A stretch of 64,000 bases of DNA from assembly GCF_006716085.1 (NCBI RefSeq), contig NZ_VFON01000002.1, positions 395,808-459,807 on the forward strand, read 5' to 3'. This DNA is from Leucobacter komagatae (lineage in GTDB: Bacteria > Actinomycetota > Actinomycetes > Actinomycetales > Microbacteriaceae). The position numbers were made by a program, and so were the translations under genes. Of the stretch, positions 56,072 through 64,000 are shown piece after piece (position 1 is the first letter of the stretch; each line of letters starts with the position of its first letter). A model generated the notes under the pieces. It was not told the origin of the DNA. It saw only the letters and a program-made list of their open reading frames with translations, and did no database searches.

Positions 56072-57452
56072 GCTCGCCCCCGCTCTCGCTCGCGCCCGGC
56101 AGGATGAGCTCAACTTCGAGACCGCCACCCGTTGGCGACGACAACCGCAGCCGCCCGCCGAGCGTGTGCAGCAGGTCAGAGGCGATGGCGAGGCCGAGCC
56201 CCGACCCCGGCACGTTCTGATCTTGCGGGCTGCGCCAGAACCTCGCGGTCGCCTGCTCGAGCTGCTCGGGTTCAAGCCCCCGGCCCCGATCCCGAACCGA
56301 GATCACGTGCTCGCCCTCCCGCGTCGTCACCGAGAGGTCGATCGCGCTTCCGCGAGGCGCGAACTTCAGCGCGTTGTCGATGATCGCGTCGAGCGCGGTT
56401 TCGACTGCCATGCGGTCGGTGACGGCCCACACGTCGCCCACGGCCCGCGTGTGAAACACCACCCACGAGTCGGCGGCGCGCTCGTGCCAGCCGGCCGCGC
56501 GATCCTCCGCGAGCGCCGCGAGGTCGACGGCGACGAACGCCGAGTCTGACTTCCCATCGCGCGCGACGTTCAGCAGCGTGTCGAGGATGCGGGTCATGCG
56601 CCGGCCCTCTTCGCGGGCGTGCTCGACGTCGTCGATCCACCCCTCGTCGAGCCCCGTGGCGAGGTATTCGACCCGCATGAGGAGCGCGCCGAGCGGGTTA
56701 CGCAGCTCATGCGAAGCGTTCATGACGAACTCCTGCTGCCGCGTCATCACGCGCTCGATCTCGTCGGCCATCTGGTTAAACATGCGCACCATGCGCCGCG
56801 CCTCGGGCGGCCCCGTCTCGTCGTCAATACGCGCGCCCATCTCGCCGTGCTCGATCGCGGCCATCGCGGCGTCGAGCCGGTGCAGCGGCCGCAGCACCCA
56901 GCTCGCGAGTCGATACACCGCCCACACGAGCGCGAGGATGATCAGGCCGCTCACGATCACGAGCGCGCTCCACTGGGTGAGGATCGCGCGCCGCGGCCCA
57001 TCGGTGCTCGCCGAGATGTGCACCGCACCAATCACGCTGCCGTCGTCAAAGACGGGCTCGACGATGACGGTCTCGCCCTTCACCCAGGGGAGCATCTCCC
57101 CCGCGGGCTCGCCGCGCCGCCCCGAGAGCGCGAGGTTCACCTGACTCGTCGTTTCCTCGGACAGCGTTGGGGTTCGCACGCTCGCGGCCCACGGCGCACC
57201 CGAGCGGTCATAGACGACGACCTCGGCGTCGTACAGCGAGCCATACCGCCGCAGCTCCGTCTCGATCATGGCGGGATCGCCCGCCCGCAGCGCCTGGCTC
57301 GCGCCCGTCGTAAAGTAGCTGAGGTCGCTGAGCAGCTGCGAGGTGACCTGCTGCTGAATCGACCGTGCGGCGCTCCAGCCGTACGCGCCGCCGAGCGCCA
57401 CGAGGATGATCGTCATCGGCACCAGAAAGACGATGAAGAGCCGCCTGCGCAC
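56064..57452 (-). CDS. sensor histidine kinase, probable glutamate-responsive (GluK-like)
   Basis: This is 462 residues: TM1 (residues 8-28), an extracytoplasmic sensor of about 130 residues (VVVYDRSGAPWAAS, VEPVFDDGSVIGAVHIS), TM2 near 160-182, HAMP, HisKA (FVMNASHELRNPLGALLMRVEYL) and HATPase_c (IIDNALKFAPRG, RDRGRGLEPEQL, GSGLGLAIASDLLHTLGG). It lies three bases after its regulator. A GluR-GluK system beside gluABCD is known in Streptomyces, and this gene order fits that theme. Confidence 0.88.
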   Translation of the reverse strand: MRRRLFIVFLVPMTIILVALGGAYGWSAARSIQQQVTSQLLSDLSYFTTGASQALRAGDPAMIETELRRYGSLYDAEVVVYDRSGAPWAASVRTPTLSEETTSQVNLALSGRRGEPAGEMLPWVKGETVIVEPVFDDGSVIGAVHISASTDGPRRAILTQWSALVIVSGLIILALVWAVYRLASWVLRPLHRLDAAMAAIEHGEMGARIDDETGPPEARRMVRMFNQMADEIERVMTRQQEFVMNASHELRNPLGALLMRVEYLATGLDEGWIDDVEHAREEGRRMTRILDTLLNVARDGKSDSAFVAVDLAALAEDRAAGWHERAADSWVVFHTRAVGDVWAVTDRMAVETALDAIIDNALKFAPRGSAIDLSVTTREGEHVISVRDRGRGLEPEQLEQATARFWRSPQDQNVPGSGLGLAIASDLLHTLGGRLRLSSPTGGGLEVELILPGASESGGERA

Positions 57453-57455
57453 GGG

Positions 57456-58127
57456 CTATCCGGCCGTCAACCGATAGCCGACGCCGCGCACGGTCGCGAT
57501 GAGCGAGGGCCGGTTCAGCTTGCGCCGAATCGAGGCGACGTGCACCTCGAGCGACCTACTGAAGCCCGTCCAATCGGTTCCCCACACCTCACGGATGAGC
57601 CGATCGCGGGGGGTCACGACACCCGGGTAGCGCGCGAGCACCGCGAGAATGTCGAACTCTTTCGGGGTGAGCTCGACCGGGGCGCCCTCGGCGAGCACGA
57701 GCCGGTTCGCGAAATCAATGTACAGACCGTCGAGTTCGACGTTCGAGCTCTCGTCGGGTGAGGGCGCGGCCGAACGGGCGCGCCTAGTGACCGCTTCGAT
57801 ACGGGCGATGAGCTCGCGCACGTCGTAGGGTTTCACGACGAAATCGTCGGCGCCGGCATGCAGCCCCTTGATGCGCGACTCGACGTTCGAGCGGGCCGTC
57901 GCAATGATGATCGGCACGCTGCTCACGCCGCGGATACGCCGGCACACGTCGAGGCCATCCATGTCAGGGAGCCCGAGGTCAAGGATCACTGCCTCGGTGT
58001 CTTGCCCCACCGCTTCGATGCCCGACGCGCCATCGGCCGCTCGGTGCGTCGTGTACCCCGCCTGCCGCAGATAGGCGCTCAGCGCCTCGGCGACGCGGGC
58101 GTCGTCTTCTACGATCAGGATGTTCAT
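57456..58127 (-). CDS. OmpR-family response regulator, probable GluR-like
   Basis: This is 223 residues. The receiver has EDD at 7-9, the phospho-Asp in VILDLGLPDMDGL, and Lys in FVVKPYDVRELIARI. The winged helix has LTPKEFDILAVLARYPGVVTPRDRLIREVWG and ends RGVGYRLTAG. CCTCAAGCG occurs twice (58136 and 58169) just upstream, resembling the CTCAA array (complement of TTGAG) near gluA, so autoregulation is likely. Confidence 0.9.
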   Translation of the reverse strand: MNILIVEDDARVAEALSAYLRQAGYTTHRAADGASGIEAVGQDTEAVILDLGLPDMDGLDVCRRIRGVSSVPIIIATARSNVESRIKGLHAGADDFVVKPYDVRELIARIEAVTRRARSAAPSPDESSNVELDGLYIDFANRLVLAEGAPVELTPKEFDILAVLARYPGVVTPRDRLIREVWGTDWTGFSRSLEVHVASIRRKLNRPSLIATVRGVGYRLTAG

Positions 58128-58135
58128 GGGGTCTT

Positions 58136-58177
58136 CCTCAAGCGTTCAGTGACCGGGTGGGATGCGAGCCTCAAGCG
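58136..58177. promoter_or_regulatory. CCTCAAGCG direct repeats before the response regulator gene
   Basis: CCTCAAGCG lies at 58136-58144 and 58169-58177, 33 bases (three turns) apart, between the regulator start and the upstream hydrolase stop. It shares the CTCAAG core with the array before gluA, but in the opposite orientation relative to the gene. Confidence 0.45.
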
Positions 58178-58219
58178 TAGTCCGTTCGGGGCGTCTCCTT
58201 TTTCTTTTCCTCCCCGAGC

Positions 58220-59152
58220 CTAGCGACCGTGCGCCCTGTCGACGGAAGCGGCCGCCGCAGCGAAGTGGGCGACGAGGCGGGCCGTGAGCTCGGCGGCTCG
58301 CTGCCACGGAACCGTGTGACCCATGCCCGGGATCGCGTACATGCTCGCGCCGGGGATCGCGGCTGCGGTCGCGACGCCACCGGAGATACCGATCAGCGGG
58401 TCGGCGTCACCGTGGGCGACGAGCGTCGGCACTCGCAGGGCGCGCAGCCTCTCGGTGCGGTCGCCGTCCGATTGGATCGCCGCGAGCTGCCTCGCCGTGC
58501 CTGCCGGCGAGAGCCCGCGATCCCACGCCATCTCAGCCGTCTGTCGAGCGCGCTCGGGGTCGGCGAAAAACGGCCCGGCGAGCGCCTCGTGGTAGCGCTG
58601 CGCGTACGCGAGGTAGGCGTCGCGACTGTCGGTCGGGGCAGGTGTGAGGAACACCCATTTGCTCGCCTGTTCGGGGCGGCCAACCTCGCGGGCCCCCGTC
58701 GTTGACATGAGCGACGTGAGCGACCTCACGCGCTCGGGGGCGAGCATCGCGAGATGCTGCGCGAGCATCCCGCCCATCGACATACCGACGACGTGCACGG
58801 GGCCAGGGTTGGTGTGGGCGGCGTTGGGGTCGAGCGTTTCGAGCAGATCGCGCAGGTCGGTCGCCATGTCGGCGAGGCTGTAGTCCGTGGGGATGCTGTC
58901 GTTCATGCGCGACCTGCCCGCGTCACGGTTGTCGGCGGCGAGCGTCGCGTACCCGGCTTCATGGAGCCCGGCGATGAGCTCGGGCGACCAGTCGGTGCGC
59001 TGCATCGACAGCCCCGCGATGAGCAGCACCGTGCCGTTGCGGGCTTCCCCCGTGAGTGAGTAGTTCAGCGTGCCGCTGGGAATCTCAGAAAACTCACCGC
59101 CGTCTGGTTCGAGCAGCTCCCGCAGTCGCCCTTCGTCACTGATGCGCGTCAT
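58220..59152 (-). CDS. alpha/beta-hydrolase fold protein
   Basis: This is 310 residues from the ATG at 59152 (AAAGGAG upstream). It has an oxyanion region VLLIAGLSMQRTDWSPEL, a nucleophile elbow VVGMSMGGMLAQHLA, acid region LVAHGDADPLI and catalytic His in GMGHTVPW. It is related to esterases and aclacinomycin methylesterase-like enzymes. The substrate is unknown. Confidence 0.85.
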   Translation of the reverse strand: MTRISDEGRLRELLEPDGGEFSEIPSGTLNYSLTGEARNGTVLLIAGLSMQRTDWSPELIAGLHEAGYATLAADNRDAGRSRMNDSIPTDYSLADMATDLRDLLETLDPNAAHTNPGPVHVVGMSMGGMLAQHLAMLAPERVRSLTSLMSTTGAREVGRPEQASKWVFLTPAPTDSRDAYLAYAQRYHEALAGPFFADPERARQTAEMAWDRGLSPAGTARQLAAIQSDGDRTERLRALRVPTLVAHGDADPLIGISGGVATAAAIPGASMYAIPGMGHTVPWQRAAELTARLVAHFAAAAASVDRAHGR

Positions 59153-59224
59153 TGCGATCCGGCTCCTTTCGGCCTCACTGCGGGCGGGCTCGCCGACAGG
59201 TGTACTTCGACTCTGCCTCACTCG

Positions 59225-59242
59225 GCTCGGAGAACGCCGAGC
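59225..59242. terminator. short hairpin after the sugar kinase
   Basis: GCTCGG-AGAACG-CCGAGC (six-base-pair stem, six-base loop) lies between the PfkB stop and the hydrolase start. It is weak. Confidence 0.35.
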
Positions 59243-59280
59243 GGCCTCAGCGTGGCGGGATTCTGCCGGCGGGGCTCGTC

Positions 59281-60225
59281 TCAGGGGCTTGCCTCAAGAG
59301 CCGCTTCGAGCTCGGCGAGTGACGGGAGGTCTGCCCCTCGGCGCGCGACCGTGAGGCCTGCCGCGACCGCCGCCCGGCGGCCGAGCGCCCGGAGTTCTGC
59401 CGTGTCAAGGAGCGGGATGGCTTGGGGCGTCAGCGACGCGAGACTCTGTATCAGCGCCGCGGTGAAGCTGTCGCCGGCACCAATCGTGTCGACGACGCCC
59501 ACTCGTTTCGCGGCAACCCGCACCATTTCGGAGTCGGTTGCGAGGGTTGCGCCGTCGGCCCCTCGGGTGATCGCGGCGAGGCCCGCACCAAGCTCAAGGA
59601 TCCGGCGCAGCACCCCCTCCTCCGATTCCCCGGGGTACAGCCAGCCAGCGTCCTCGTCCGAGAGTTTCACGATGTCGGCAAGGGCAACGAGCCCCTCAAA
59701 GCGCTCCCGCACCGGGCCCGGCTCCCCGACGAGGGCGGGTCGGATGTTCGGGTCGAAGATTGTGAGGCGGCCCGCCTCGCGGGAGCGGCGCGCGAGTTCA
59801 CGCACGGTGTCGGCCCCCGGCTGCAGGAATGCGCTGTACGAGCCGATGTGCAGCACTTCGGACAGGGCGACGTCTTCCTCTGGCGGCAGGTGCCAGGCCA
59901 CGTCGAAGCGGTAGGTCGCGTCGCCCGACTCATCGATCAAGGCCTCAGCGGTCGGGGTGCGGGCCGCGCTCAGCGACCCCGGCAGCACAGTGACGCCCGC
60001 CGCGCTCAGGCGTTCGACAACCACCTCACCGTCGCCGTCGCGCCCGATGCATCCCAGGAAGGCAGTGTCGACCCCGAGCCGGGCTACCCCGAGCGCGACG
60101 TTCGCCGGGCTACCGCCGGGCACGCGCTCGGTGCGCCCATCGGCGTGCAACACGACGTCGATGAGCGCCTCACCGACGACGGTCACACGCGGCGTCACCG
60201 ACCCCGCGTTCCCGAAATACCCCAC
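59281..60225 (-). CDS. PfkB-family carbohydrate kinase (fructokinase-like)
   Basis: This is 314 residues from the GTG at 60225 (GGAGGG seven bases upstream). It has VVGEALIDVVLH, GGSPANVALGVARLG (PfkB motif 1), IFDPNIRPALV and DTIGAGDSFTAALI (PfkB motif 2 with the catalytic Asp). It phosphorylates a sugar with ATP; motifs favour fructose. It is 24 bases after the FMN reductase gene. Confidence 0.9.
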   Translation of the reverse strand: MGYFGNAGSVTPRVTVVGEALIDVVLHADGRTERVPGGSPANVALGVARLGVDTAFLGCIGRDGDGEVVVERLSAAGVTVLPGSLSAARTPTAEALIDESGDATYRFDVAWHLPPEEDVALSEVLHIGSYSAFLQPGADTVRELARRSREAGRLTIFDPNIRPALVGEPGPVRERFEGLVALADIVKLSDEDAGWLYPGESEEGVLRRILELGAGLAAITRGADGATLATDSEMVRVAAKRVGVVDTIGAGDSFTAALIQSLASLTPQAIPLLDTAELRALGRRAAVAAGLTVARRGADLPSLAELEAALEASP

Positions 60226-60249
60226 GCAGCTGCCCTCCTGGGCATGAGC

Positions 60250-60852
60250 TTACGCGCCGGCGACCGCGTTCAGCTCTGCTCGCTCGCGCAACTTCTCTGA
60301 GAGGCGTGCCGCCGCCGCTTCAACAGCGGCGTCATGCGAAACGAGAATAGGCTTCGCGTCGACCAGGCGCCCATCCGATCCGTACGACTCCCGCGGCAGC
60401 GTGAGCTCGACGTTGGGCGCGACAATGTCAAGGCCGATGAACTCGAGCACGCTGCGCAGCTGCGCAGCAGCTGCTCCGCCGCCGTGCCCGCCGTAGCTCA
60501 CCACGAACGTCGGCTTTGCCTTCCACTCGTGGAAGAGGAAGTCGATCGCGTTCTTCAGCGCGGCCGGGTACCCGCCGTTGTACTGCGGGGTCAAGAACAC
60601 GACCGCGTCGCTCTCCGAGATGGTCGCGCTCCACGCTTTGGTGTGGTCGTGCTCGTACTGACCGATCGCGGGCATCAGCGGCTCGTCGAGCAGCGGGAGG
60701 CCAACCTCTGCAAGGTCGACGATCTCCACGCGGGCGCCAGTCGCCTCAGCCAGCGCGGGTGCGAGGGCCGCCGCGAGCTGATCGCCAACGCGCACCGGGC
60801 GTACGCTTCCGACGATAATCTTGATGAGCGGCTGCTCAGAGTGGGTGGTCAT
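60250..60852 (-). CDS. NADPH-dependent FMN reductase family protein
   Basis: This is 200 residues from the ATG at 60852; the longer open frame upstream runs through repeats and is not coding. It has a flavodoxin-like fold with IIVGSVRPVRVGDQLA, TPQYNGGYPAALKNAIDFLFHEWKAKP (family signature) and VSYGGHGGGAAAAQLRSVLEFIG. It reduces FMN or quinones with NADPH. Confidence 0.9.
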   Translation of the reverse strand: MTTHSEQPLIKIIVGSVRPVRVGDQLAAALAPALAEATGARVEIVDLAEVGLPLLDEPLMPAIGQYEHDHTKAWSATISESDAVVFLTPQYNGGYPAALKNAIDFLFHEWKAKPTFVVSYGGHGGGAAAAQLRSVLEFIGLDIVAPNVELTLPRESYGSDGRLVDAKPILVSHDAAVEAAAARLSEKLRERAELNAVAGA

Positions 60853-61060
60853 GCGAGGTGCATCCTTTCGAGGGCGCTGAACTATTGGCGCTACTGGTCT
60901 TCTGGCTGGCCGGTGAATCGGCTCGGCCCAGATGAAGTCAACGCCCGGTGTGCGCTTCCATTCCCGCGCCTGACCCGTATCTTTTCGTGCGTCAGGAACA
61001 CCCGTGTTCGTTGGAGACACCGGGGTTCCCGCGGCCTCCACGCCGCCTAGGCCCCGCCCC

Positions 61061-61104
61061 AGCACCCCGCCCCACCCAAGCACCCCGCCCCACCCAAGCA
61101 CCCC
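61061..61104. repeat. 18-base tandem repeats in the 446-base gap before the esterase gene
   Basis: AGCACCCCGCCCCACCCA occurs at 61061-61078 and 61079-61096, with a third partial copy to 61104. The gap 60853-61298 holds no gene. Confidence 0.85.
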
Positions 61105-61106
61105 AA

Positions 61107-61157
61107 ATTCTCGAGAACACGTGTAATTCCGGCCAAGTTTGGTGTGAACTCGAGAAA
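61107..61157. repeat. palindrome-rich intergenic element
   Basis: TTCTCGAGAA and ACACGTGT are adjacent palindromes, and ACTCGAGAAA recurs about 40 bases on, so TTCTCGAG/CTCGAGAA also forms an inverted pair around AATTCCGGCC. The patch is AT-richer than its surroundings. Function is unknown. Confidence 0.5.
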
Positions 61158-61298
61158 ATGAGGTGTGGCGGGTGTGGCAGCGGCGGCGAACCCAACCCAA
61201 CGGGCCCCAGCGGACCCGAACGCCCCGCACCGAACCCAACCCCGAACTAGCCGCACAACGCCCGCACCCAATACTCTTAAGCCAACATAGGAGGCTTC

Positions 61299-62738
61299 AT
61301 GGGAGATGCTGAGGCGCAGCGCAGCGCAAACACGACGACGGTCACGACCACGCTCGGAGAGGTCGTCGGTTCAGAGTCCAACGGGATTCGCCGCTTCCTC
61401 GGGATTCCCTACGCCAAGGCGCCATTTGGCGAGCTCCGATTCCGCGCCCCCGAGCAGCCCGAGGCGTGGAATGAACCGCTCCAAGCCAAAGCATTCGGCC
61501 CGACCGCCCCGCAGACGCCCTACCAGGGCAGCCTCGGCGAACTCATCAAGGTGCCCGCGATCGAGGGCACGGAGATCCTGACCGTGAACGTGTGGGCGCC
61601 AGCAGACGCCGCGGGCGCGCCCGTCGTGCTGTGGCTCCACGGCGGGGCGCTCGAGCGCGGTGCCGCGGCGCAGAGCGGGTACGACGGCCGCACCTTCGCG
61701 CGCGACGGCATCGTCTTCGTCTCGGCGAACTATCGACTGGGCGCCGAGGGCTTCAGCGTGCTCGACGGCGCACCGCTGAACCTCGGCTTGCGTGATGCGC
61801 AGGCCGCGCTCGACTGGGCGCACCGCGAGGTCGCGGCGTTCGGCGGCGACCCGGGCCGCATCACCATCATGGGCGAGTCCGCCGGTGGGGCCCTCGTCGC
61901 CGCACTCCTCTCGCAGCCGCAGGCCCGGGCAAAGGCCGCCCGAGCGATCATCCAATCCGGCCCGCTCGAGGCTGTCGACGCGGTAAAAGCCCGCCGTGCG
62001 TCTGACGCGATCGCGAAGCAGCTCGGCATTTCCACGTCGCGGGAGGCGTTCGCCGCCGCCGAACCCGCGGACCTGCTTCGGGCGCGCAGCGAGATCGCTG
62101 CCGGGTCGTCGCCCCTCAGCGGGACGCCGGGGTACGCGCTCGCTCTGGATCCGGAATCTCTCCCCGCCTCCCCCGTCGACGCGCTCGCGGGCATCGATAC
62201 CCCGATCCTGATCGGCACGAACACCGACGAGTACCGGCTCTGGTTCACGCCCGAGGCGCTCGCGGGTATCAGCGGGGCGAAGGCGTGGATCGCGCGGCTC
62301 GCGATGCGGGTGCCGGGCCGGGCCGCCCGCGCTGTCCGCAAGGCCTTCCCCTCGGCGACCCCCGGGGAGCAGCTTGGGCAGATCGTCACCGACAAGCTCC
62401 TCCGGGCACCGGCAACGAGGGTCGCGCGCGCCCGCACCGCGCCGACGTTCGTCTACGAGTTCGCGTGGGAGAGCCCCGTTCGCGACCTGCGAGCGGCTCA
62501 CGCTCTCGATCTTGCATTCGCGTTCGACCTTCTCGAAGACGAAGACGCCGTGCGCCTGAACGGCGAGGGGGCGCCAGCCGGCCTCGGCAGGGAGATGCAC
62601 GCGGCCTGGGTCGCGTTCATCCGCGACGGTGACCCCGGCTGGCCAGCGTTTGGCGAGGGCCGCGCGACGCGGGTGTTCAACGAGCGGTCGGAGACTGTGG
62701 CGCAGCGCCGGGCCGCGATCGTCGACGCGCTCGGGTAG
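61299..62738 (+). CDS. type B carboxylesterase
   Basis: This is 479 residues with AGGAGG close before the ATG. It has FLGIPYAKAPFGELRFRAPEQPEAW, the oxyanion segment PVVLWLHGGALERG, and the nucleophile in ITIMGESAGGALVAALL (GESAGG). The C-terminal His region follows AHALDLAFAFD and AWVAFIRDGDPGWPAF. It hydrolyses carboxylic esters. No signal peptide is visible, so it is cytoplasmic. Confidence 0.92.
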   Translation: MGDAEAQRSANTTTVTTTLGEVVGSESNGIRRFLGIPYAKAPFGELRFRAPEQPEAWNEPLQAKAFGPTAPQTPYQGSLGELIKVPAIEGTEILTVNVWAPADAAGAPVVLWLHGGALERGAAAQSGYDGRTFARDGIVFVSANYRLGAEGFSVLDGAPLNLGLRDAQAALDWAHREVAAFGGDPGRITIMGESAGGALVAALLSQPQARAKAARAIIQSGPLEAVDAVKARRASDAIAKQLGISTSREAFAAAEPADLLRARSEIAAGSSPLSGTPGYALALDPESLPASPVDALAGIDTPILIGTNTDEYRLWFTPEALAGISGAKAWIARLAMRVPGRAARAVRKAFPSATPGEQLGQIVTDKLLRAPATRVARARTAPTFVYEFAWESPVRDLRAAHALDLAFAFDLLEDEDAVRLNGEGAPAGLGREMHAAWVAFIRDGDPGWPAFGEGRATRVFNERSETVAQRRAAIVDALG

Positions 62739-62741
62739 CAG

Positions 62742-62764
62742 GAGGGCCCGCGGGCCGGGCCCTC
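62742..62764. terminator. hairpin after the carboxylesterase
   Basis: GAGGGCCCG and CGGGCCCTC form a nine-base-pair stem with a five-base loop, right after the stop. It also separates the esterase from the ABC-F promoter. Confidence 0.6.
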
Positions 62765-62775
62765 GCAGGCGGCGC

Positions 62776-62803
62776 TTGCGCGCAGCGGCCACTCCTGTAC
62801 GCT
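62776..62803 (+). promoter_or_regulatory. promoter of the leaderless uORF and ABC-F gene
   Basis: TTGCGC (62776-62781)-N16-TACGCT (62798-62803) ends six bases before the ATG of a six-codon open frame. The spacing puts the transcription start at that ATG, so the leader peptide would be leaderless. Confidence 0.55.
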
Positions 62804-62809
62804 TGAATC

Positions 62810-62830
62810 ATGCATTACTTCTTCCTGTAA
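62810..62830 (+). CDS. six-residue leader peptide MHYFFL
   Basis: ATG to TAA encodes MHYFFL, with no ribosome-binding site, directly at a predicted transcription start and 154 bases before the ABC-F start. Short, aromatic and hydrophobic leader peptides upstream of resistance ABC-F and erm genes typically stall ribosomes when an antibiotic is bound and prevent premature termination. Its role here is inferred. Confidence 0.55.
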   Translation: MHYFFL

Positions 62831-62883
62831 CGGCTGCTCTGCCCGCCCCTCGTGAGTACTTCCGAGCGCGGCGAGCCCAGCTT

Positions 62884-62899
62884 TGACCCCACCGGGTCA
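62884..62899 (+). promoter_or_regulatory. candidate attenuator hairpin in the ABC-F leader
   Basis: TGACCC-CACC-GGGTCA forms a six-base-pair stem, followed by CCGTTATTTG, a weak U-rich tail. A longer-range stem GCGCAC (62909-62914)/GTGCGC (62962-62967) lies closer to the ABC-F ribosome-binding site. These could be alternative attenuator structures. Confidence 0.4.
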
Positions 62900-62984
62900 C
62901 CGTTATTTGCGCACCCCGCAGGCACTGTTGCTCGATAACCCCAGCCGCAGCAGGCACCGGTGTGCGCCAGGCACAAGGAACTAC

Positions 62985-64000
62985 ATGCATACCCCTACAA
63001 CGTCCATTTCGGCGCGCCATCGCGCCCAGCTCACCGTGTCAGGCGTCACTGTTCTCCGAGGACCGCAGCGGGTCCTGAACGACGTCGATCTCGTTGTCAC
63101 GCCAATATCGCGCATCGGGATCGTCGGCGAGAACGGCCGCGGTAAGACGACGCTGCTGCATACCCTCGAGGGCAGCATCCAGCCCGATGAGGGCACCGTC
63201 CACCGCATCGGCACGCTCGCTATCGCGGAACAGGAAATGGAGGCAGACGCCGGCAGCACCGTCGGCGACGCCGTCGCCCGTGCCATCGCACGGCCGCTCG
63301 CTGCGCTCGCCGCCCTCGACACGGCAGCTGCCGCACTCGCTGGCGGTGTCCCCGCGGGCGGCGGTTCAGCGAGCGCTGACTCAGCAGCTGCTGAGTCAGC
63401 CTACGCCGAGGCGCTCGAGACGGCCCAGGCCCTCGACGCCTGGGACGCGGAGCGGCGAGTCACCATCGCGCTCGAGGCGCTCGGCGCGGAGACCGACATG
63501 CGAACCCCGCTCGACAGGCTGTCGGTTGGGCAGCGCTACCGCGTGCGGCTCGCTTGCCTCCTCGGCGCCGACGACGACTTTCTGCTGCTCGACGAGCCGA
63601 CGAACCACCTCGACCGCCAGCGGGCTCGAGTTCTTGACGGCGCAGATTCGGCAGCGTGCCGGCGGCGTCGTGTTCGTCAGCCACGACCGAGCGCTCCTTG
63701 CAGACGCTGCGGAGACGATCATCGACCTCGACCCCACACCCGACAACCGCTTGCGGGTCTACGGCAACGGCTACGCCGGGTACCGGGAGGGCAGGCTTGC
63801 CGAGCGCGCCCGATGGGACCAAGCCTACGAACAGCAGCGTGCCGAAGCAGCGAGGCTCCAGGAAAGCCTGTCACAGGCGCAGAACCGGCTCGTGTCAGGT
63901 TGGCGGCCCGGAAAAGGGCACCGGAAAGCACGCTCGTGCTACCCGGGCGGGCGGCCTCGTCCAGAGCGTGCACAGGAGCAGGAGGCGCTCGAAGCGCACG
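62985..64000 (+). pseudogene. antibiotic-resistance type ABC-F protein, frameshifted and partial
   Basis: From ATG 62985 (AAGGAA upstream) the frame encodes the first ABC domain: Walker [18 protein letters not shown], a short Ala-rich insertion, a variant signature [12 protein letters not shown] and Walker [13 protein letters not shown]. After about 63611 the sensible protein shifts frame: [26 protein letters not shown] (H-loop), [19 protein letters not shown] and then the Arg-rich linker [16 protein letters not shown]. At least one further shift lies near 63930-63970. Removing one C near 63616 restores DRSGLEFL. ABC-F proteins of this kind protect ribosomes from macrolides, lincosamides or pleuromutilins. 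The second ABC domain is beyond the window. It is either decaying or affected by sequencing errors. Confidence 0.75.

Noticed and set aside
60853..61239. N-terminal extension of the FMN reductase
   Set aside because: The extension translates tandem repeats and has no ribosome-binding site; the ATG at 60852 gives a normal enzyme.

Overview
The window is about 70% GC, densely packed, and full of short ATGA overlaps between co-directional genes. It carries a mycothiol-type arsenate reductase, DtxR/IdeR-type iron boxes, a gluABCD glutamate transporter and an actinobacterial fdxA/fprA pair. Together these point to a high-GC actinobacterium, most likely a member of the Micrococcales such as Microbacteriaceae (Leucobacter-like). 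The genus is an inference. No rRNA, tRNA, CRISPR array or complete insertion sequence was seen.

Layout. 1-2.0 kb: a MocR-type regulator divergent from a GNAT acetyltransferase. 2.0-6.2 kb: a TetR regulator divergent from a heterotetrameric pyruvate/2-oxoacid dehydrogenase operon (E1alpha, E1beta, E2); E2 is split by a frameshift at a (GCCC)4 repeat. 6.2-9.6 kb: an arsenic island (arsR-arsC divergent from acr3 and a flavoprotein). 9.6-11.8 kb: TetR plus a DHA2 drug exporter. 11.8-16.8 kb: siderophore importer 1 with an iron box and an AraC regulator. 17-18.8 kb: a lower-GC gene joining a putative PD-(D/E)xK-like domain to a GT4 glycosyltransferase. 18.8-22.2 kb: TetR, siderophore-interacting reductase, RibB-like synthase and an MFS exporter that appear to share an operator motif. 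22.2-23.3 kb: a YdeI-family gene and gene remnants. 23.3-28.3 kb: DsbA-like protein, CtaG, an unknown membrane protein, HxlR regulator, thioesterase and thiolase.

28.3-38.3 kb is a second, larger iron locus: a heterodimeric ABC exporter-fold pair, a fusion of a siderophore reductase with a methyltransferase-like domain, a lipoprotein, an ATPase, two permeases and a divergent AraC regulator with an iron box between them. 38.3-43.2 kb is a vanY-alr-ddl-response regulator-sensor kinase operon resembling D-Ala-D-Ser type glycopeptide-resistance cassettes. 43.4-47.7 kb: a SoxR-controlled redox operon (fdxA, fprA, flavin reductase, sodA) and an SDR protein lacking its catalytic Tyr. 48-51.4 kb: two CNNM/CorC-like proteins and a TSUP exporter. 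51.5-58.1 kb: gluABCD plus a TAXI lipoprotein and two-component system that probably senses glutamate; a direct-repeat array sits upstream of gluA. 58.2-62.7 kb: hydrolase, sugar kinase, FMN reductase and carboxylesterase. 62.8-64 kb: an antibiotic-resistance type ABC-F gene with a leaderless six-codon leader peptide upstream, frameshifted and running off the window.

The strongest candidates for something new are the nuclease-like/GT4 fusion, the SIP-methyltransferase plus asymmetric ABC pair, the van-like operon, and the leaderless attenuator of the ABC-F gene.
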